From Pseudotamlana agarivorans (lineage in GTDB: Bacteria > Bacteroidota > Bacteroidia > Flavobacteriales > Flavobacteriaceae): DNA of 64,000 nt. How positions within the stretch are numbered: the stretch's first letter is position 1; each line of letters opens with the position of its first letter. The position numbers were made by a program, and so were the translations under genes. The DNA is taken from contig NZ_LXEI01000008.1 in NCBI RefSeq assembly GCF_001642835.1, positions 62,001-126,000 on the forward strand, written 5' to 3'. A model generated the notes under the pieces. It was given only the letters and a program-made list of their open reading frames with translations. It ran no database searches and was not told the DNA's origin. Below, in pieces: positions 24,610 through 34,323 of the stretch.

Positions 24610-25143
24610 ATGGAAAATTCTTTAAAGTCCATTGCAACACATTACGGCCTATACTTAGGAGCTCTATTATCATTTTTAACCGTTATAATTTATGCCGTTA
24701 ATTTGGATTTATTTGTTAATGTATATTATGGTTTTTCCTTGTATTTTATTGTTATTATTTTCGGTATCATAACCGTGGCAAAAGTAAAAGCGAATTACAA
24801 CGGCTTCTTATCTTTTAAAAACGCCTTTACCTCTTATTTTATAACCATTTTAATAGGCTTAACTATAAGTTCACTTGTTTCGTTTGTTATTTTCAACTTT
24901 ATAGACCCTGAAGCGGCCGAAATTTTAAAAACCAAAACTATAGACATGCTAGCTAATACTTTAGAAGGCCTGAATACCCCGGTAGACCAAATTGATGAAA
25001 TGGTTGAAAAAGTTGAGTCTCAAAATATGTTTTCAATAGGTAACGTTTTTCAAAGTTTAGTAGTAAATTATTTAATCCCATTATGTATCATCGGACTCAT
25101 AGTTGCGGCTGCATTGAAAAAAAGTAACCCAGAGGCCGAATAA
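24610..25143 (+). CDS. DUF4199 membrane protein
   Basis: A 177-residue protein with four membrane helices: about residues 12-30, 37-56, 72-98 and a last one near 150-170. It has the family's FKNAFTSYFITILIG segment and a soluble loop between helices 3 and 4 (DPEAAEILKTKTIDMLANT). DUF4199 proteins are common in Bacteroidota and have no known function. The gene directly precedes a GT2 glycosyltransferase in the same direction, an arrangement I recall as frequent in flavobacteria. Confidence 0.85.
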   Translation: MENSLKSIATHYGLYLGALLSFLTVIIYAVNLDLFVNVYYGFSLYFIVIIFGIITVAKVKANYNGFLSFKNAFTSYFITILIGLTISSLVSFVIFNFIDPEAAEILKTKTIDMLANTLEGLNTPVDQIDEMVEKVESQNMFSIGNVFQSLVVNYLIPLCIIGLIVAAALKKSNPEAE

Positions 25144-25149
25144 ATTCTG

Positions 25150-25157
25150 TATTTTTG
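25150..25157 (+). promoter_or_regulatory. Candidate -7 promoter element for the GT2 gene
   Basis: TATTTTTG matches TAnnTTTG and lies 23 bp upstream of the ATG, so the transcript would have a very short leader and the GT2 gene could be expressed apart from DUF4199. Confidence 0.4.
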
Positions 25158-25180
25158 AATATTATTTCGAAAATATTCAA

Positions 25181-26131
25181 ATGAACATATCTGTAGTAAT
25201 TCCACTACTTAACGAACAAGACTCTTTAATCGAACTTCATGATTGGATCGCACGCGTGATGCTATCCAATCAGTTTTCATATGAAATCATCTTTATTGAC
25301 GATGGCAGTACCGATGATTCCTGGAAGGTTATTACCGATTTGGCTTCACAAGACATTCATGTAAAAGGCATTCAATTTTTAAGAAACTACGGAAAATCAC
25401 AGGCTCTTCACGCTGGTTTTGAAAAAGCTCAGGGCGAAGTGGTAATTACCATGGATGCCGATTTACAAGACAACCCCGATGAAATCCCCGAGCTTTATCA
25501 TATGATTAAAGCAGAAGGCTACGATCTTGTTTCGGGATGGAAAAAGAAACGCTACGATTCCGTATTGTCTAAAAACTTACCTTCTAAACTGTTTAATTGG
25601 GCTGCCAGAAAAACTTCGGGGGTAAAATTAAACGATTTTAACTGTGGCTTAAAAGCTTATAGGTTAGAAGTTGTAAAAAACATTGATGTCAATGGTGAAA
25701 TGCACCGCTACATCCCTGTACTTTCAAAAAACGCAGGTTTTAGCAATATTGGTGAAAAAGTGGTACAACACCAAGCACGAAAATATGGTGTTACAAAGTT
25801 CGGAATCGATAGGTTTTTACATGGTTTTCTAGACCTCATTACCATTTGGTTTTTATCCCGTTTTGGCAAACGCCCCATGCATTTATTCGGAGCCTTAGGT
25901 TTTATTATGATTGCCATAGGTTTTGCTTTTGCTTTTTACTTAGGACTAGATAAACTCTGGATCAACCCTCAAGGCAGACTCATAACCGAGCGTCCGCAAT
26001 TCTACATCTCACTTTCCACTATGATAATAGGAACACAATTTTTTGTGGCTGGCTTTTTAGGAGAGATCATTTTACGAACTAAATCAGATAAAAAACGCTA
26101 TACCATTAAAGGGGCGTTAAACTTAAATTAA
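25181..26131 (+). CDS. Glycosyltransferase family 2, membrane-anchored (GtrB/DPM1-like)
   Basis: A 316-residue enzyme likely to transfer a sugar from a nucleotide donor to polyprenyl phosphate. The GT2 fold is clear: SVVIPLLNEQDSL at the start, FIDDGSTDDSW, and the DXD region MDADLQDNPDE near residue 91. The middle carries NDFNCGLKAYR, typical of the DPM1/GtrB/ArnC branch. Two membrane helices at about 233-255 and 268-290 anchor it, as in GtrB. The specific sugar is unknown. Confidence 0.9.
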   Translation: MNISVVIPLLNEQDSLIELHDWIARVMLSNQFSYEIIFIDDGSTDDSWKVITDLASQDIHVKGIQFLRNYGKSQALHAGFEKAQGEVVITMDADLQDNPDEIPELYHMIKAEGYDLVSGWKKKRYDSVLSKNLPSKLFNWAARKTSGVKLNDFNCGLKAYRLEVVKNIDVNGEMHRYIPVLSKNAGFSNIGEKVVQHQARKYGVTKFGIDRFLHGFLDLITIWFLSRFGKRPMHLFGALGFIMIAIGFAFAFYLGLDKLWINPQGRLITERPQFYISLSTMIIGTQFFVAGFLGEIILRTKSDKKRYTIKGALNLN

Positions 26132-26202
26132 TATTTCAAAATGCAGTATGATCATTTCTTTATGTTTTCTGTATTAACAACTAAATAAAAAGAGGAATTA
26201 AC

Positions 26203-26210
26203 TATTTTTG
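26203..26210 (+). promoter_or_regulatory. Candidate -7 promoter element for the phosphoglucomutase gene
   Basis: TATTTTTG matches TAnnTTTG, 22 bp upstream of the ATG. Confidence 0.42.
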
Positions 26211-26232
26211 TATCCCTTTACTTTACAACATT

Positions 26233-27963
26233 ATGATACACATTGAACCAAAAATTTTAGAGAGAATAAACAGTTGGTTAACACCAGCGTTTGATGAAGA
26301 AACACAAAACACAATTAAAGAAAGCATCGCGCATAAACCTAAAGATATCCAAGAAAGCTTTTATAAAGACTTAGAGTTTGGAACCGGAGGTATGCGTGGT
26401 ATCATGGGAGTTGGAACCAACAGAATAAACAAATACACCCTTGGAAAAAGTACCCAAGGCCTTAGCGATTATTTGCATAAACAATTTCCTAATGAAACTC
26501 CAAAAGCTGTAATTGCTTACGATTGTAGACATAACAGCAAATCTTTAGCTAAAGTAGTTGCCGATGTGTTTTCTGCAAATGGCATTGAAGTTTATTTATT
26601 TGAAGATTTACGTCCAACACCAGAATTATCTTTTGCTGTAAAACATTTAAATTGTCACTGTGGTATCGTGTTAACCGCATCACACAATCCTCCAGAATAC
26701 AACGGATATAAAGTGTATTGGCAAGATGGCGGACAATTAGTACCACCACACGACAAAGGTGTTATTGACGTGATTAACACAGTTGATTATGCCAACATAA
26801 AGTTTGATGCTAACGAGCAACTTATTCATACTATAGGCAAGGTCGTTGATGATGTTTTTATTGATGCCTCAGTAGAAAAAGGAAGTGTTGGTGCTACTCA
26901 AAAAGCTAAAGATGATCTTACTATCGTTTTCACTTCGCTTCATGGAACATCAATTACTGCTGTTCCTGAAACTTTAAAACGTGCAGGTTATAAAAATGTA
27001 CATATCGTAAAAGAACAAGAAGTACCAGATGGCGATTTCCCAACAGTTAAATCACCAAATCCTGAGGAACCTGCTGCTTTAAAAATGGCTTTAGAACTTG
27101 CCGAAAAAGTTAATGCTGATATCGTTATTGGTACCGATCCAGACTGTGACCGATTAGGGGTTGCTGTTCGTAATTCCGAAAATGAATTACAACTACTTAA
27201 CGGAAATCAAACTATGGTGATGATGACGGATTTCTTACTTAAACAATGGAAAGCCGAAGACCGTATTAAAGGTAAAGAGTTTATTGCTTCGACGATTGTT
27301 TCTACCCCAATGCTTAGCAAATTAGCAGCATCATATGAGGTAGAAAGTAAAATTGTTTTAACCGGATTTAAATGGATTGCTAAACTGATTCATGATTTCC
27401 CAGAATTAGATTTCATAGGTGGTGGTGAAGAAAGTTTTGGTTATATGGTAGGTGATTTTGTTCGCGATAAAGATGCCGTAACCTCTACCCTTTTAGCCTG
27501 TGAAATTGCAGCCATAACGAAATCTCATGGCAGTTCTTTCTTTAACGAACTTATTCAGTTGTATACCGAACACGGTTTTTACAAAGAAAAACTCGTTTCA
27601 CTTACTAAAAAAGGCATAGAAGGCGCCGAAGAAATTAAACAAATGATGGTCGACGCTAGAGAAAACCCGCTTGCTATTATCAATGGCTCTAAAGTGTTAA
27701 AAATCGAAGATTACGATTTATCTGAAGCCAAAAACATGCTAACCGGTGAGACCACTAAAATTGACATCCCTAAATCGAATGTAATCATTTACTATACAGA
27801 AGACGGTAGCCAAGTAGCATTACGACCAAGTGGTACAGAACCAAAAATTAAGTTCTACGTTAGTGTAAACACCGCTTTATCGAATGTCAACGATTTTGCA
27901 GCTACAGATACGGAACTTGACAACAAGGCAGAAGCCATTTTAAAAGACATGAACCTTATTTAA
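26233..27963 (+). CDS. Phosphoglucomutase/phosphomannomutase (alpha-D-phosphohexomutase)
   Basis: Interconverts hexose 1- and 6-phosphates through a phosphoserine. The 576-residue protein has [13 protein letters not shown] near residue 50, the phosphoserine loop [16 protein letters not shown] near residue 147, the metal loop DPDCDRLG near residue 302, the sugar loop GGGEESFGY and the phosphate-binding [12 protein letters not shown] near the C-terminus. Length and motifs match the PgcA-type enzymes. Its stop overlaps the next gene's ATG by one base (TAATG). Confidence 0.95.
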   Translation: MIHIEPKILERINSWLTPAFDEETQNTIKESIAHKPKDIQESFYKDLEFGTGGMRGIMGVGTNRINKYTLGKSTQGLSDYLHKQFPNETPKAVIAYDCRHNSKSLAKVVADVFSANGIEVYLFEDLRPTPELSFAVKHLNCHCGIVLTASHNPPEYNGYKVYWQDGGQLVPPHDKGVIDVINTVDYANIKFDANEQLIHTIGKVVDDVFIDASVEKGSVGATQKAKDDLTIVFTSLHGTSITAVPETLKRAGYKNVHIVKEQEVPDGDFPTVKSPNPEEPAALKMALELAEKVNADIVIGTDPDCDRLGVAVRNSENELQLLNGNQTMVMMTDFLLKQWKAEDRIKGKEFIASTIVSTPMLSKLAASYEVESKIVLTGFKWIAKLIHDFPELDFIGGGEESFGYMVGDFVRDKDAVTSTLLACEIAAITKSHGSSFFNELIQLYTEHGFYKEKLVSLTKKGIEGAEEIKQMMVDARENPLAIINGSKVLKIEDYDLSEAKNMLTGETTKIDIPKSNVIIYYTEDGSQVALRPSGTEPKIKFYVSVNTALSNVNDFAATDTELDNKAEAILKDMNLI

Positions 27964-29795
27964 TGAATAATTTTTATAACCTTTTACAATACGCCAAACC
28001 ATATAAAAAGTTTGCTATTGGGCATGTCATATCTAATATATTCTATGCTCTATTTGGCACCTTGTCGTTCGTTGCCCTCATCCCCATGCTTGATGTTCTT
28101 TTTAAGCCTAAGGAAGTTAGTGCAGCACCTGCTGTAAAACCCGTTTATGAAGGGCTTGGCAGTATCGACGATTACGGTAAGGACCTACTAGCATACGAAG
28201 TTAGTCAGCACGCTGGCAACGATCCTCAAAAAGCCCTATTTCTTGTGGTTAGCCTAATTATTATCCTATTCTTGTTAAAAAACATTTTTGGATATATGGC
28301 CAACTACTTCATGGTTTTTCTAAGAAATGGCGTGGTAAGAGACTTAAGAACGGCTGTTTATAAAAAAACCGTAAGCCTACCACTCGCCTACTTTTCTGAG
28401 CAGAAAAAAGGTGATATCATGTCTAGAGTAACCTCCGACGTTTCGACTTTACAGTACTCTATGCTTCCCATGTTAGAACTTATCGCTAGAGAACCTCTAA
28501 TGATTATTTTCACCATCGGGACCATGTTTATTTTAAGTGCAAAACTCACCCTATTCGTGTTTATTTTTATTCCTATATCTGGATTCATTATTTCTAGAAT
28601 TGGTAAAACACTAAAAAGAAAATCTGATCGTGTACAAAGAGAACAGGGTACCATTCTTTCTATTTTAGAAGAAACCTTAACGGGCTTACGAATTATTAAA
28701 GGTTTTAATGCTGAAGATAAATTTAATGCCCGTTTTCAAAATTCATCCAACAAGTCTTATCACTTTTCAAATAAGCTATTAAACCGACAAAACCTAGCCT
28801 CTCCAACCAGCGAGTTTTTAGGCATTTTGGTTATTGGTATTTTACTTTGGTATGGCGGACAATTGGTACTTATAGACAAATCGTTGGATGGCAGTTCGTT
28901 TATTGCTTTTATGGGATTAGCTTACAATATTATGGTGCCTGCAAAAGCTATTTCTCGTGGCATTTATAATGTAAAGCAAGGTAGCGCTTCCGCGGAAAGA
29001 ATCCAGGAAATTATTGATACGCCTAACCCTTTGAAGGATATTGAAAACGCCATTGAAAAAGAAAGTTTCGATAGTGAAATCAAATTTGATAACATTTGGT
29101 TTAAGTATAAAGACGATTACGTTTTAAAGAATTTCAGTTTAAACATTCCTAAAGGAAAAACCGTTGCTCTTGTAGGGCAATCTGGTAGTGGAAAATCTAC
29201 CATTGCCAACCTCATCACCCGTTTTTACGATGTAAACAAAGGTGAAATACTTATGGACGGGATTAATATTAAAAATTTAGCAACAAAATCTTTGCGTGAT
29301 CAACTCGGTATTGTGACTCAAGATGCTATTCTTTTTAATGAAACCATAAAAAACAACCTAAAACTAGGGAATGATCAAGCTTCTGATGAAGACATCATTG
29401 AAGCTTTAAAAGTTGCTAATGCTTGGGAGTTTGTTAAAGAACTTCCTGAAGGTATAGAAACCAATATTGGTGATGCTGGAAACAAATTGTCTGGCGGACA
29501 AAAACAACGTTTAAGTATTGCTCGTGCCGTACTTAAGAGTCCACCAATCATGGTTTTAGACGAAGCGACATCAGCACTTGATACCGAAAGCGAACGTTTA
29601 GTTCAGGAAGCTTTAGAGAATATGATGAAAAACAGAACCTCTATTGTTATCGCACACCGCCTTTCAACCATACAAAAAGCCGATGAAATTGTAGTTCTAA
29701 ACAAAGGAGAAATCGTTGAACAAGGCAAGCACAGTGAGCTTATGGATAAAAAAGGCGTTTATCAAAAGTTGGTTGCCATGCAAAGTTTCGAATAA
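27963..29795 (+). CDS. ABC transporter, fused permease and ATPase (MsbA-type exporter)
   Basis: A 610-residue half-transporter with an N-terminal membrane domain of about six helices (residues 15-340) and a C-terminal ATPase: Walker A GQSGSGKST near residue 405, signature LSGGQKQR, Walker B IMVLDEATSAL and the H-loop IAHRLST. The architecture fits lipid flippases such as MsbA, or drug exporters. Periplasmic loop 1 carries an insertion (KPKEVSAAPAVKPVYEGLG and beyond) that is longer than in E. coli MsbA. Overlap with the phosphoglucomutase gene suggests co-expression. Confidence 0.93.
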   Translation: MNNFYNLLQYAKPYKKFAIGHVISNIFYALFGTLSFVALIPMLDVLFKPKEVSAAPAVKPVYEGLGSIDDYGKDLLAYEVSQHAGNDPQKALFLVVSLIIILFLLKNIFGYMANYFMVFLRNGVVRDLRTAVYKKTVSLPLAYFSEQKKGDIMSRVTSDVSTLQYSMLPMLELIAREPLMIIFTIGTMFILSAKLTLFVFIFIPISGFIISRIGKTLKRKSDRVQREQGTILSILEETLTGLRIIKGFNAEDKFNARFQNSSNKSYHFSNKLLNRQNLASPTSEFLGILVIGILLWYGGQLVLIDKSLDGSSFIAFMGLAYNIMVPAKAISRGIYNVKQGSASAERIQEIIDTPNPLKDIENAIEKESFDSEIKFDNIWFKYKDDYVLKNFSLNIPKGKTVALVGQSGSGKSTIANLITRFYDVNKGEILMDGINIKNLATKSLRDQLGIVTQDAILFNETIKNNLKLGNDQASDEDIIEALKVANAWEFVKELPEGIETNIGDAGNKLSGGQKQRLSIARAVLKSPPIMVLDEATSALDTESERLVQEALENMMKNRTSIVIAHRLSTIQKADEIVVLNKGEIVEQGKHSELMDKKGVYQKLVAMQSFE

Positions 29796-29820
29796 TCTTG
29801 GTATTTGAAGAAAAAAAATA

Positions 29821-29923
29821 AACCTAACTTAATAGAAAATTAGAAAAAGGATAGAGATTTGGGTTTCTATCCTTTTTTCTGTTCCTGTCAGACTTGGGGA
29901 CATCTAACAACATAAGTTAGGTT
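29821..29923. repeat. 11-bp inverted repeat enclosing the terminator
   Basis: AACCTAACTTA (29821-29831) and TAAGTTAGGTT (29913-29923) are exact reverse complements around the terminator hairpin. Confidence 0.5.
29840..29880 (+). terminator. Terminator of the ABC exporter gene
   Basis: AAAAAGGATAGA (29844-29855) pairs with TCTATCCTTTTT (29866-29877) with a 10-nt loop and a T-run. Confidence 0.85.
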
Positions 29924-30115
29924 GTGAAACAAAAATAAACTACAAGTCTTAATTTAGCAAGGAAAAATACAGTTAATCGTCATTTACGAACGTTTCGTCG
30001 ATAAAACAATCTATAATCCTTTGATTTACAAATCATTTAAAATCTGAGTAAAACAAAAAGCATACGGCATTAAACTTTTTGTAATTTTAGGAGTCCAATA
30101 TGCAAACATTACTTA

Positions 30116-30658
30116 GTGACCGACGAAATAACACTAATAAAACAGCTACAATCTGAACACCAAAAGGATCAAGCCTTTAAGGCGTTGCTAAGCCAATATA
30201 AAGAACGTTTGTATTGGCACATTCGTCATATTGTTAAATCTCACGACGACGCCGATGATGTTTTACAGAACACCTTTATAAAAATTTATAAAAACATACA
30301 TAATTTTAAAGGGGACAGTAAGTTATTTTCTTGGATGTACCGTATTGCAACAAACGAGTCTTTAACTTTTTTAAGCAAAAAAGCCAAGCAGTTACAAATT
30401 ACCAACGAAGAGCTTCAAACCGCTTCCATTAATAATTTAACCTCAGATGTTTATTTTGAAGGCGACGAAATTCAATTAAAATTGCAGCAAGCCATTGCAT
30501 CCCTTCCAGAAAAGCAACAATTGGTATTTAATATGAAATACTTTCAAGATTTAAAATATAAGGATATGGCCGAAATATTAAACACAAGCGAAGGCGCATT
30601 AAAAGCTTCATACCATATTGCTGTAAAAAAACTTGAAGCCTATTTAACCCAAGATTAA
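30116..30658 (+). CDS. ECF-type RNA polymerase sigma factor
   Basis: A 180-residue sigma-70 family protein. Region 2 contains HDDADDVLQNTFIKIYKNIHNF and FSWMYRIATNES; region 4 contains LPEKQQLVFNMKYFQDLKYKDMAEIL followed by the recognition helix region GALKASYHIAVKKLE. Regions 1 and 3 are absent, as expected for ECF factors. The start is GTG at 30116; no ATG is available before region 2. It is followed at 33 bp by a one-helix membrane protein and then a Spy-like periplasmic protein, which probably regulate it. Confidence 0.93.
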   Translation: MTDEITLIKQLQSEHQKDQAFKALLSQYKERLYWHIRHIVKSHDDADDVLQNTFIKIYKNIHNFKGDSKLFSWMYRIATNESLTFLSKKAKQLQITNEELQTASINNLTSDVYFEGDEIQLKLQQAIASLPEKQQLVFNMKYFQDLKYKDMAEILNTSEGALKASYHIAVKKLEAYLTQD

Positions 30659-30691
30659 ACCTTTACAAAAAAACTAAGTCTTATTAATAAG

Positions 30692-31207
30692 ATGAAAACA
30701 AATAAAATACATAATATTAAGTCTTCTGGTTTTAAAGCCCCGCAGGATTATTTTGATGCTTTTGATGACAAACTCATGAACAAGCTTAAAAATGAGTCGC
30801 CTGTACAGGGTAAAAAAACTAGTGGTTTTGAAGTGCCTAAAGATTATTTTAAAACTTTAGACGATACCATTATTAAGCAGATTGAAAGTGACAAACCTAC
30901 AACTAAAGTCATTCCGCTTTTCAATAAAAAAATGATTTTATACGCTACAAGTATCGCGGCTGCTGTGCTATTACTATTTAATTTATCGTTGTTTGATACG
31001 AATAGCAAACCAACGTTTGATAGCTTGGATTCTCAATCTGTTGAAAATTATATTTTGAATGAAAACATAAGCTTTTCAGAATTGGCTTCACTTTTTTCTG
31101 ATGAAGAATTGAATGCAACCATATTTTCTGAAGACCATATAGACGATGAAAACATAGAGAATTACCTCCTTGATTATTCTGATATTGAAACTTTATTAAC
31201 CGAATAA
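30692..31207 (+). CDS. Single-helix membrane protein, probable partner (anti-sigma-like) of the ECF factor
   Basis: A 171-residue protein with a cytoplasmic N-terminal part, one membrane helix at about residues 79-96 and an acidic C-terminal part. The N-terminal part holds a repeated module: SGFKAPQDYFDAFDDKLMNK (about 11-30) and SGFEVPKDYFKTLDDTIIKQ (about 43-62). The topology and position directly after the sigma gene resemble an anti-sigma factor, but no zinc-binding HxxxCxxC motif is present, so the role is inferred. It is followed 4 bp later by the Spy-like gene. Confidence 0.7.
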   Translation: MKTNKIHNIKSSGFKAPQDYFDAFDDKLMNKLKNESPVQGKKTSGFEVPKDYFKTLDDTIIKQIESDKPTTKVIPLFNKKMILYATSIAAAVLLLFNLSLFDTNSKPTFDSLDSQSVENYILNENISFSELASLFSDEELNATIFSEDHIDDENIENYLLDYSDIETLLTE

Positions 31208-31211
31208 ACAC

Positions 31212-31652
31212 ATGAAAAAGATACTTCTTATACTTCTATTTTGCTGTTCACTTTCTGTTACAGCACAAAAAAACAAACGTGATCATATCAAGGCTTTGAA
31301 AGTTGCTTATATCACAGAGAAACTAGACTTCACGCCTAGCGAAGCACAAAAATTTTGGCCTGTTTACAACGCTTACGAAGAAAAACATAGCCAAATTAAA
31401 CATGATGAATTAAGACAAATTCGAAGTGAGATTAAATCGAATTTCGATACCATGACCGATGAGCAAGCGAAAGCCTTAATCGAAAAAGAAAATAAAGCTG
31501 AGATGCAATTACATCAGCTTCGCATGGATTTTAATAAGGACCTTGCTAAAATCATTCCTCCGAAAAAAATAATTTTACTTAAAGTTTCGGAAGAAGATTT
31601 TAGAAGAAAAATGTTTGAAGAGTTTAAAAAACGTAGAGGCGAAAAACGTTAG
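31212..31652 (+). CDS. Spy/CpxP-like periplasmic protein ('sensor of ECF-type sigma factor')
   Basis: A 146-residue exported protein: signal peptide MKKILLILLFCCSLSVTAQ, then an all-helical basic domain with YITEKLDFTPSEAQKFWPVY and LDFTPSEA-like features of the Spy/CpxP fold (the LTxxQ motif is replaced here). Similar flavobacterial genes next to ECF factors are labelled as sensors of ECF sigma factors. It may sense envelope stress or chaperone periplasmic proteins. The stop overlaps the convergent Ycf48-like gene by 4 bp. Confidence 0.75.
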   Translation: MKKILLILLFCCSLSVTAQKNKRDHIKALKVAYITEKLDFTPSEAQKFWPVYNAYEEKHSQIKHDELRQIRSEIKSNFDTMTDEQAKALIEKENKAEMQLHQLRMDFNKDLAKIIPPKKIILLKVSEEDFRRKMFEEFKKRRGEKR

Positions 31653-32806
31653 TACGTTACATTAATACTATCTTTAAAAGTTAGTTTAGCAATTTTACCA
31701 GGCCCTGTACCATAAGCTACCGAATCGTTTAAAAAGCGTAAGGCATAAAACCCAGCTTCGGTAACCTCTTTCCAACTATTACCAGAATCTGTGCTATAAT
31801 AGACACCTTGAAAACTGCTTGCTACCAGAGCCTGACCACCACTTCTTGGCACATATTGAACACAGCTGCTATATCCTGGCTTTTGATTTTGAGCTACTAA
31901 CTCCCATGTTTTACCTCCATCGGAAGTTCTAATTTTATTGGCTGCATTCAATTCCGGATGCTTATAGTCCCCGCCAATTGCAAAGCCATGTAATTCATCA
32001 TAAAAATCGATCGAGTAAATACCTTGAGTATCTCCTTCACTAGAAATATCTGTTTTAGTAACCTGCCATGTTTGGCCGCGATCTTCAGTATAATAAATGT
32101 TACCATGAGTTGTTCCAAACCACGCTTTATCACCTAAGGTTTTTATATTTGTGTTACTTGCAGCAAAAGCACCTTCACCAGCTTCGGCTTCTGGCAATTG
32201 TGAACAATCCAGTTTTTTCCAAGTGGCACCGCCATCTCTGGTGATGATAACTGAGATACAACCATTCACACTATCTCCAATAGCAATACCATCTTTGTCG
32301 TCCCAAAACGTCATCGCATCATAAAAAACACCTTCACCCTGTTCTTCATAGACCAATACCATACGCCCTTTATCACCTGTTTTATAAAGCAAAGCAGGAT
32401 TTTCAATACTCAACATAAAGAAATCTGATGAAGTATGTGCCGTTGCTCTAAAGTTTAGAGTCAAGGTATCGCGCTCTATAATGGAGGTTTGCCACATGCC
32501 TGTTTTAAGATCATTCATACCAAAAATTCCTTTGTTGGCAGCAAAAGCTAAAGTTTTATCTTTTAAAATTTCAAGTGTTCGGATACTGACGTCGGCATCA
32601 CGAAAAATACCTTCAACCTCAACAACGTTTACATTTTTAAGAATTATAGGCTCTTCAACGGTTATAGGAGAAATAGCCAAACTATCGTCGTGTATCACAA
32701 CAGGCATTTCATCAATAGGTTCTAATGAAGATTCGGTTGAAGTATCACGACCTTTTTTACAGCTAAATACAAACAATACAAGGAGGAATGGTAAAATATG
32801 TTTCAT
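31649..32806 (-). CDS. Ycf48/BNR-repeat lipoprotein
   Basis: A 385-residue lipoprotein: signal with lipobox VFSC (Cys16), a low-complexity acidic linker, then a beta-propeller made of BNR/Asp-box repeats such as TRDGGATWKKL, TEDRGQTWQVT, TSDGGKTWELV and STDSGNSWKEV. Family members are annotated as photosystem II assembly-like (Ycf48) or 'oxidoreductase' in flavobacteria; neither name describes a known activity here. It should be a surface or periplasmic scaffold or a glycan-binding protein. Convergent with the Spy-like gene. Confidence 0.82.
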   Translation of the reverse strand: MKHILPFLLVLFVFSCKKGRDTSTESSLEPIDEMPVVIHDDSLAISPITVEEPIILKNVNVVEVEGIFRDADVSIRTLEILKDKTLAFAANKGIFGMNDLKTGMWQTSIIERDTLTLNFRATAHTSSDFFMLSIENPALLYKTGDKGRMVLVYEEQGEGVFYDAMTFWDDKDGIAIGDSVNGCISVIITRDGGATWKKLDCSQLPEAEAGEGAFAASNTNIKTLGDKAWFGTTHGNIYYTEDRGQTWQVTKTDISSEGDTQGIYSIDFYDELHGFAIGGDYKHPELNAANKIRTSDGGKTWELVAQNQKPGYSSCVQYVPRSGGQALVASSFQGVYYSTDSGNSWKEVTEAGFYALRFLNDSVAYGTGPGKIAKLTFKDSINVTY

Positions 32807-32910
32807 CTAAAAATTTTTTATAAAAATAGGAATCTAGGCCAACTAACTAAAGCCATTTACTTAATAAAATAGTAAAAATTAAAAATGTCGTGAATTCGTA
32901 GCAATTAACG

Positions 32911-32918
32911 TAACTTTG
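32911..32918 (+). promoter_or_regulatory. Candidate -7 promoter element for the RsmB-like gene
   Basis: TAACTTTG matches TAnnTTTG and lies 20 bp upstream of the ATG at 32939. Confidence 0.45.
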
Positions 32919-32938
32919 CACCCTTATTATAATATACG

Positions 32939-34153
32939 ATGCGAATACACAGAAATTTAAGCTTTGCGGTTATTGATGGTTTAACACTCATCTTTAACGA
33001 AGGGAAATATGCCGATAAGGTGATTCAACAACTTTTAAAACGTGATAAACGTTGGGGATCTCGTGACAGAGGTTTTGTTGCCGAAACCACCTACGATATT
33101 GTGCGTTGGAAACGCTTATATGCTGAAATCGCAGAAGTCAAAGCACCTTTTGATCGGGACAACCTATGGCGTATGTTTGCTGTTTGGGCAACTTTAAAGG
33201 GTATTAATTTACCTGATTGGAAGTATTTTGAAAACACGCCTACTCGTAAAATTAAAGGCCGTTTTGATGAACTTTCTCAAATAAGAAAATTTAAAGAATC
33301 GATTCCCGATTGGCTTGATGAAGTTGGTGAAAAAGAATTAGGAGCAGAATTTTGGACTAAAGAAATAGCAGCCCTAAACGAGCAAGCCGATGTTATTTTA
33401 AGAGTGAATACTCTAAAAACGACCAAAGAAAAATTACAAGCCGAATTATTCGATTTAAATATAGAAACCGAATTTATTAAAGGCTATCCAAGCGCTTTAA
33501 AGCTAAAAGAACGTGCTAATGTTTTTTCTACTGAAGCTTTTAAAAATGGGCATTTTGAAGTTCAAGACGCCTCTTCTCAACTGGTTGCCGAGTTTGCTAA
33601 TGTACAACCTGGAATGCGTGTGGTAGATACTTGTGCCGGTGCTGGAGGTAAAACGTTACACTTGGCCTCTTTAATGGAAAACAAGGGGCAAATTATTGCC
33701 ATGGATATCTATGCCAATAAACTTCATGAATTAAAACGTCGTGCGAAACGTAATGGCGCTCACAATATAGAACCTCGAGCCATCGATTCGACTAAGGTGA
33801 TTAAAAAACTTTATGATAAGGCAGACCGTGTGGTTATTGATGCGCCTTGCTCTGGTTTAGGTGTATTACGAAGAAATCCGGATGCTAAATGGAAGCTACA
33901 ACCAGAATTTCTTGATAAAATAAGAAAAACACAGCAGGAGATTTTACAACAGTATTCCAAAATGGTTAAAGCTGGCGGACAAATGGTATATGCTACTTGT
34001 TCGGTTCTACCTTCTGAAAACCAAGAGCAAGTTGCAAAATTCTTAAAATCGGAAGCAGGAGCGAATTTCTCATTATTAAAAGACAATAAAGTATCAGCTC
34101 ATAAATCTGGGTTTGATGGTTTTTATATGGCTCTATTGGAGCGTAAGGCTTAA
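32939..34153 (+). CDS. RsmB/NOP-family RNA (cytosine-5) methyltransferase
   Basis: A 404-residue RNA m5C methyltransferase. The SAM-binding region has VVDTCAGAGGKTLHLASLM, the first catalytic cysteine is C304 in DAPCSGLGVLRRNPDAKW and the second is C354 in YATCSVLPSENQEQV. The N-terminal part (residues 1-150) is helical and resembles the NusB-like half of RsmB only weakly. The likely target is 16S rRNA, but which cytosine is not evident. A repeat-derived hairpin follows the gene. Confidence 0.9.
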   Translation: MRIHRNLSFAVIDGLTLIFNEGKYADKVIQQLLKRDKRWGSRDRGFVAETTYDIVRWKRLYAEIAEVKAPFDRDNLWRMFAVWATLKGINLPDWKYFENTPTRKIKGRFDELSQIRKFKESIPDWLDEVGEKELGAEFWTKEIAALNEQADVILRVNTLKTTKEKLQAELFDLNIETEFIKGYPSALKLKERANVFSTEAFKNGHFEVQDASSQLVAEFANVQPGMRVVDTCAGAGGKTLHLASLMENKGQIIAMDIYANKLHELKRRAKRNGAHNIEPRAIDSTKVIKKLYDKADRVVIDAPCSGLGVLRRNPDAKWKLQPEFLDKIRKTQQEILQQYSKMVKAGGQMVYATCSVLPSENQEQVAKFLKSEAGANFSLLKDNKVSAHKSGFDGFYMALLERKA

Positions 34154-34169
34154 TACCTTCGGTAAGAAT

Positions 34170-34204
34170 GTCTGCCTATATCTGCCTATCGCAGACAGGT
34201 ATAG
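34170..34204. repeat. Flavobacterial palindromic repeat remnant
   Basis: TCTGCCTATA and TCTGCCTATC occur in tandem (34171-34190), followed by GCAGACAGGTATA (34191-34203), which is complementary to the copies. This resembles an intergenic repeat I associate with flavobacteria. No function is evident, and no other copy was seen in the window. Confidence 0.5.
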
Positions 34205-34323
34205 TCAAATAAGTTTCGGTGATAAAACACCAATTCGACTACGTTTTCTTTAAATCTAAATCAATTTCAACAGAATTTCACCTGTAGATTTTGAAACGAT
34301 ACGATTCTTTGTATTTTTAATAC

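Larger units (their letters stand above)
29796..30115. other. Intergenic gap with terminator and inverted repeat
   Basis: The 320-bp gap holds the terminator of the ABC gene (29844-29880), enclosed by an 11-bp inverted repeat. The remaining 190 bp before the sigma factor contain no reading frame, RNA gene or clear promoter that I can support. Confidence 0.55.
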
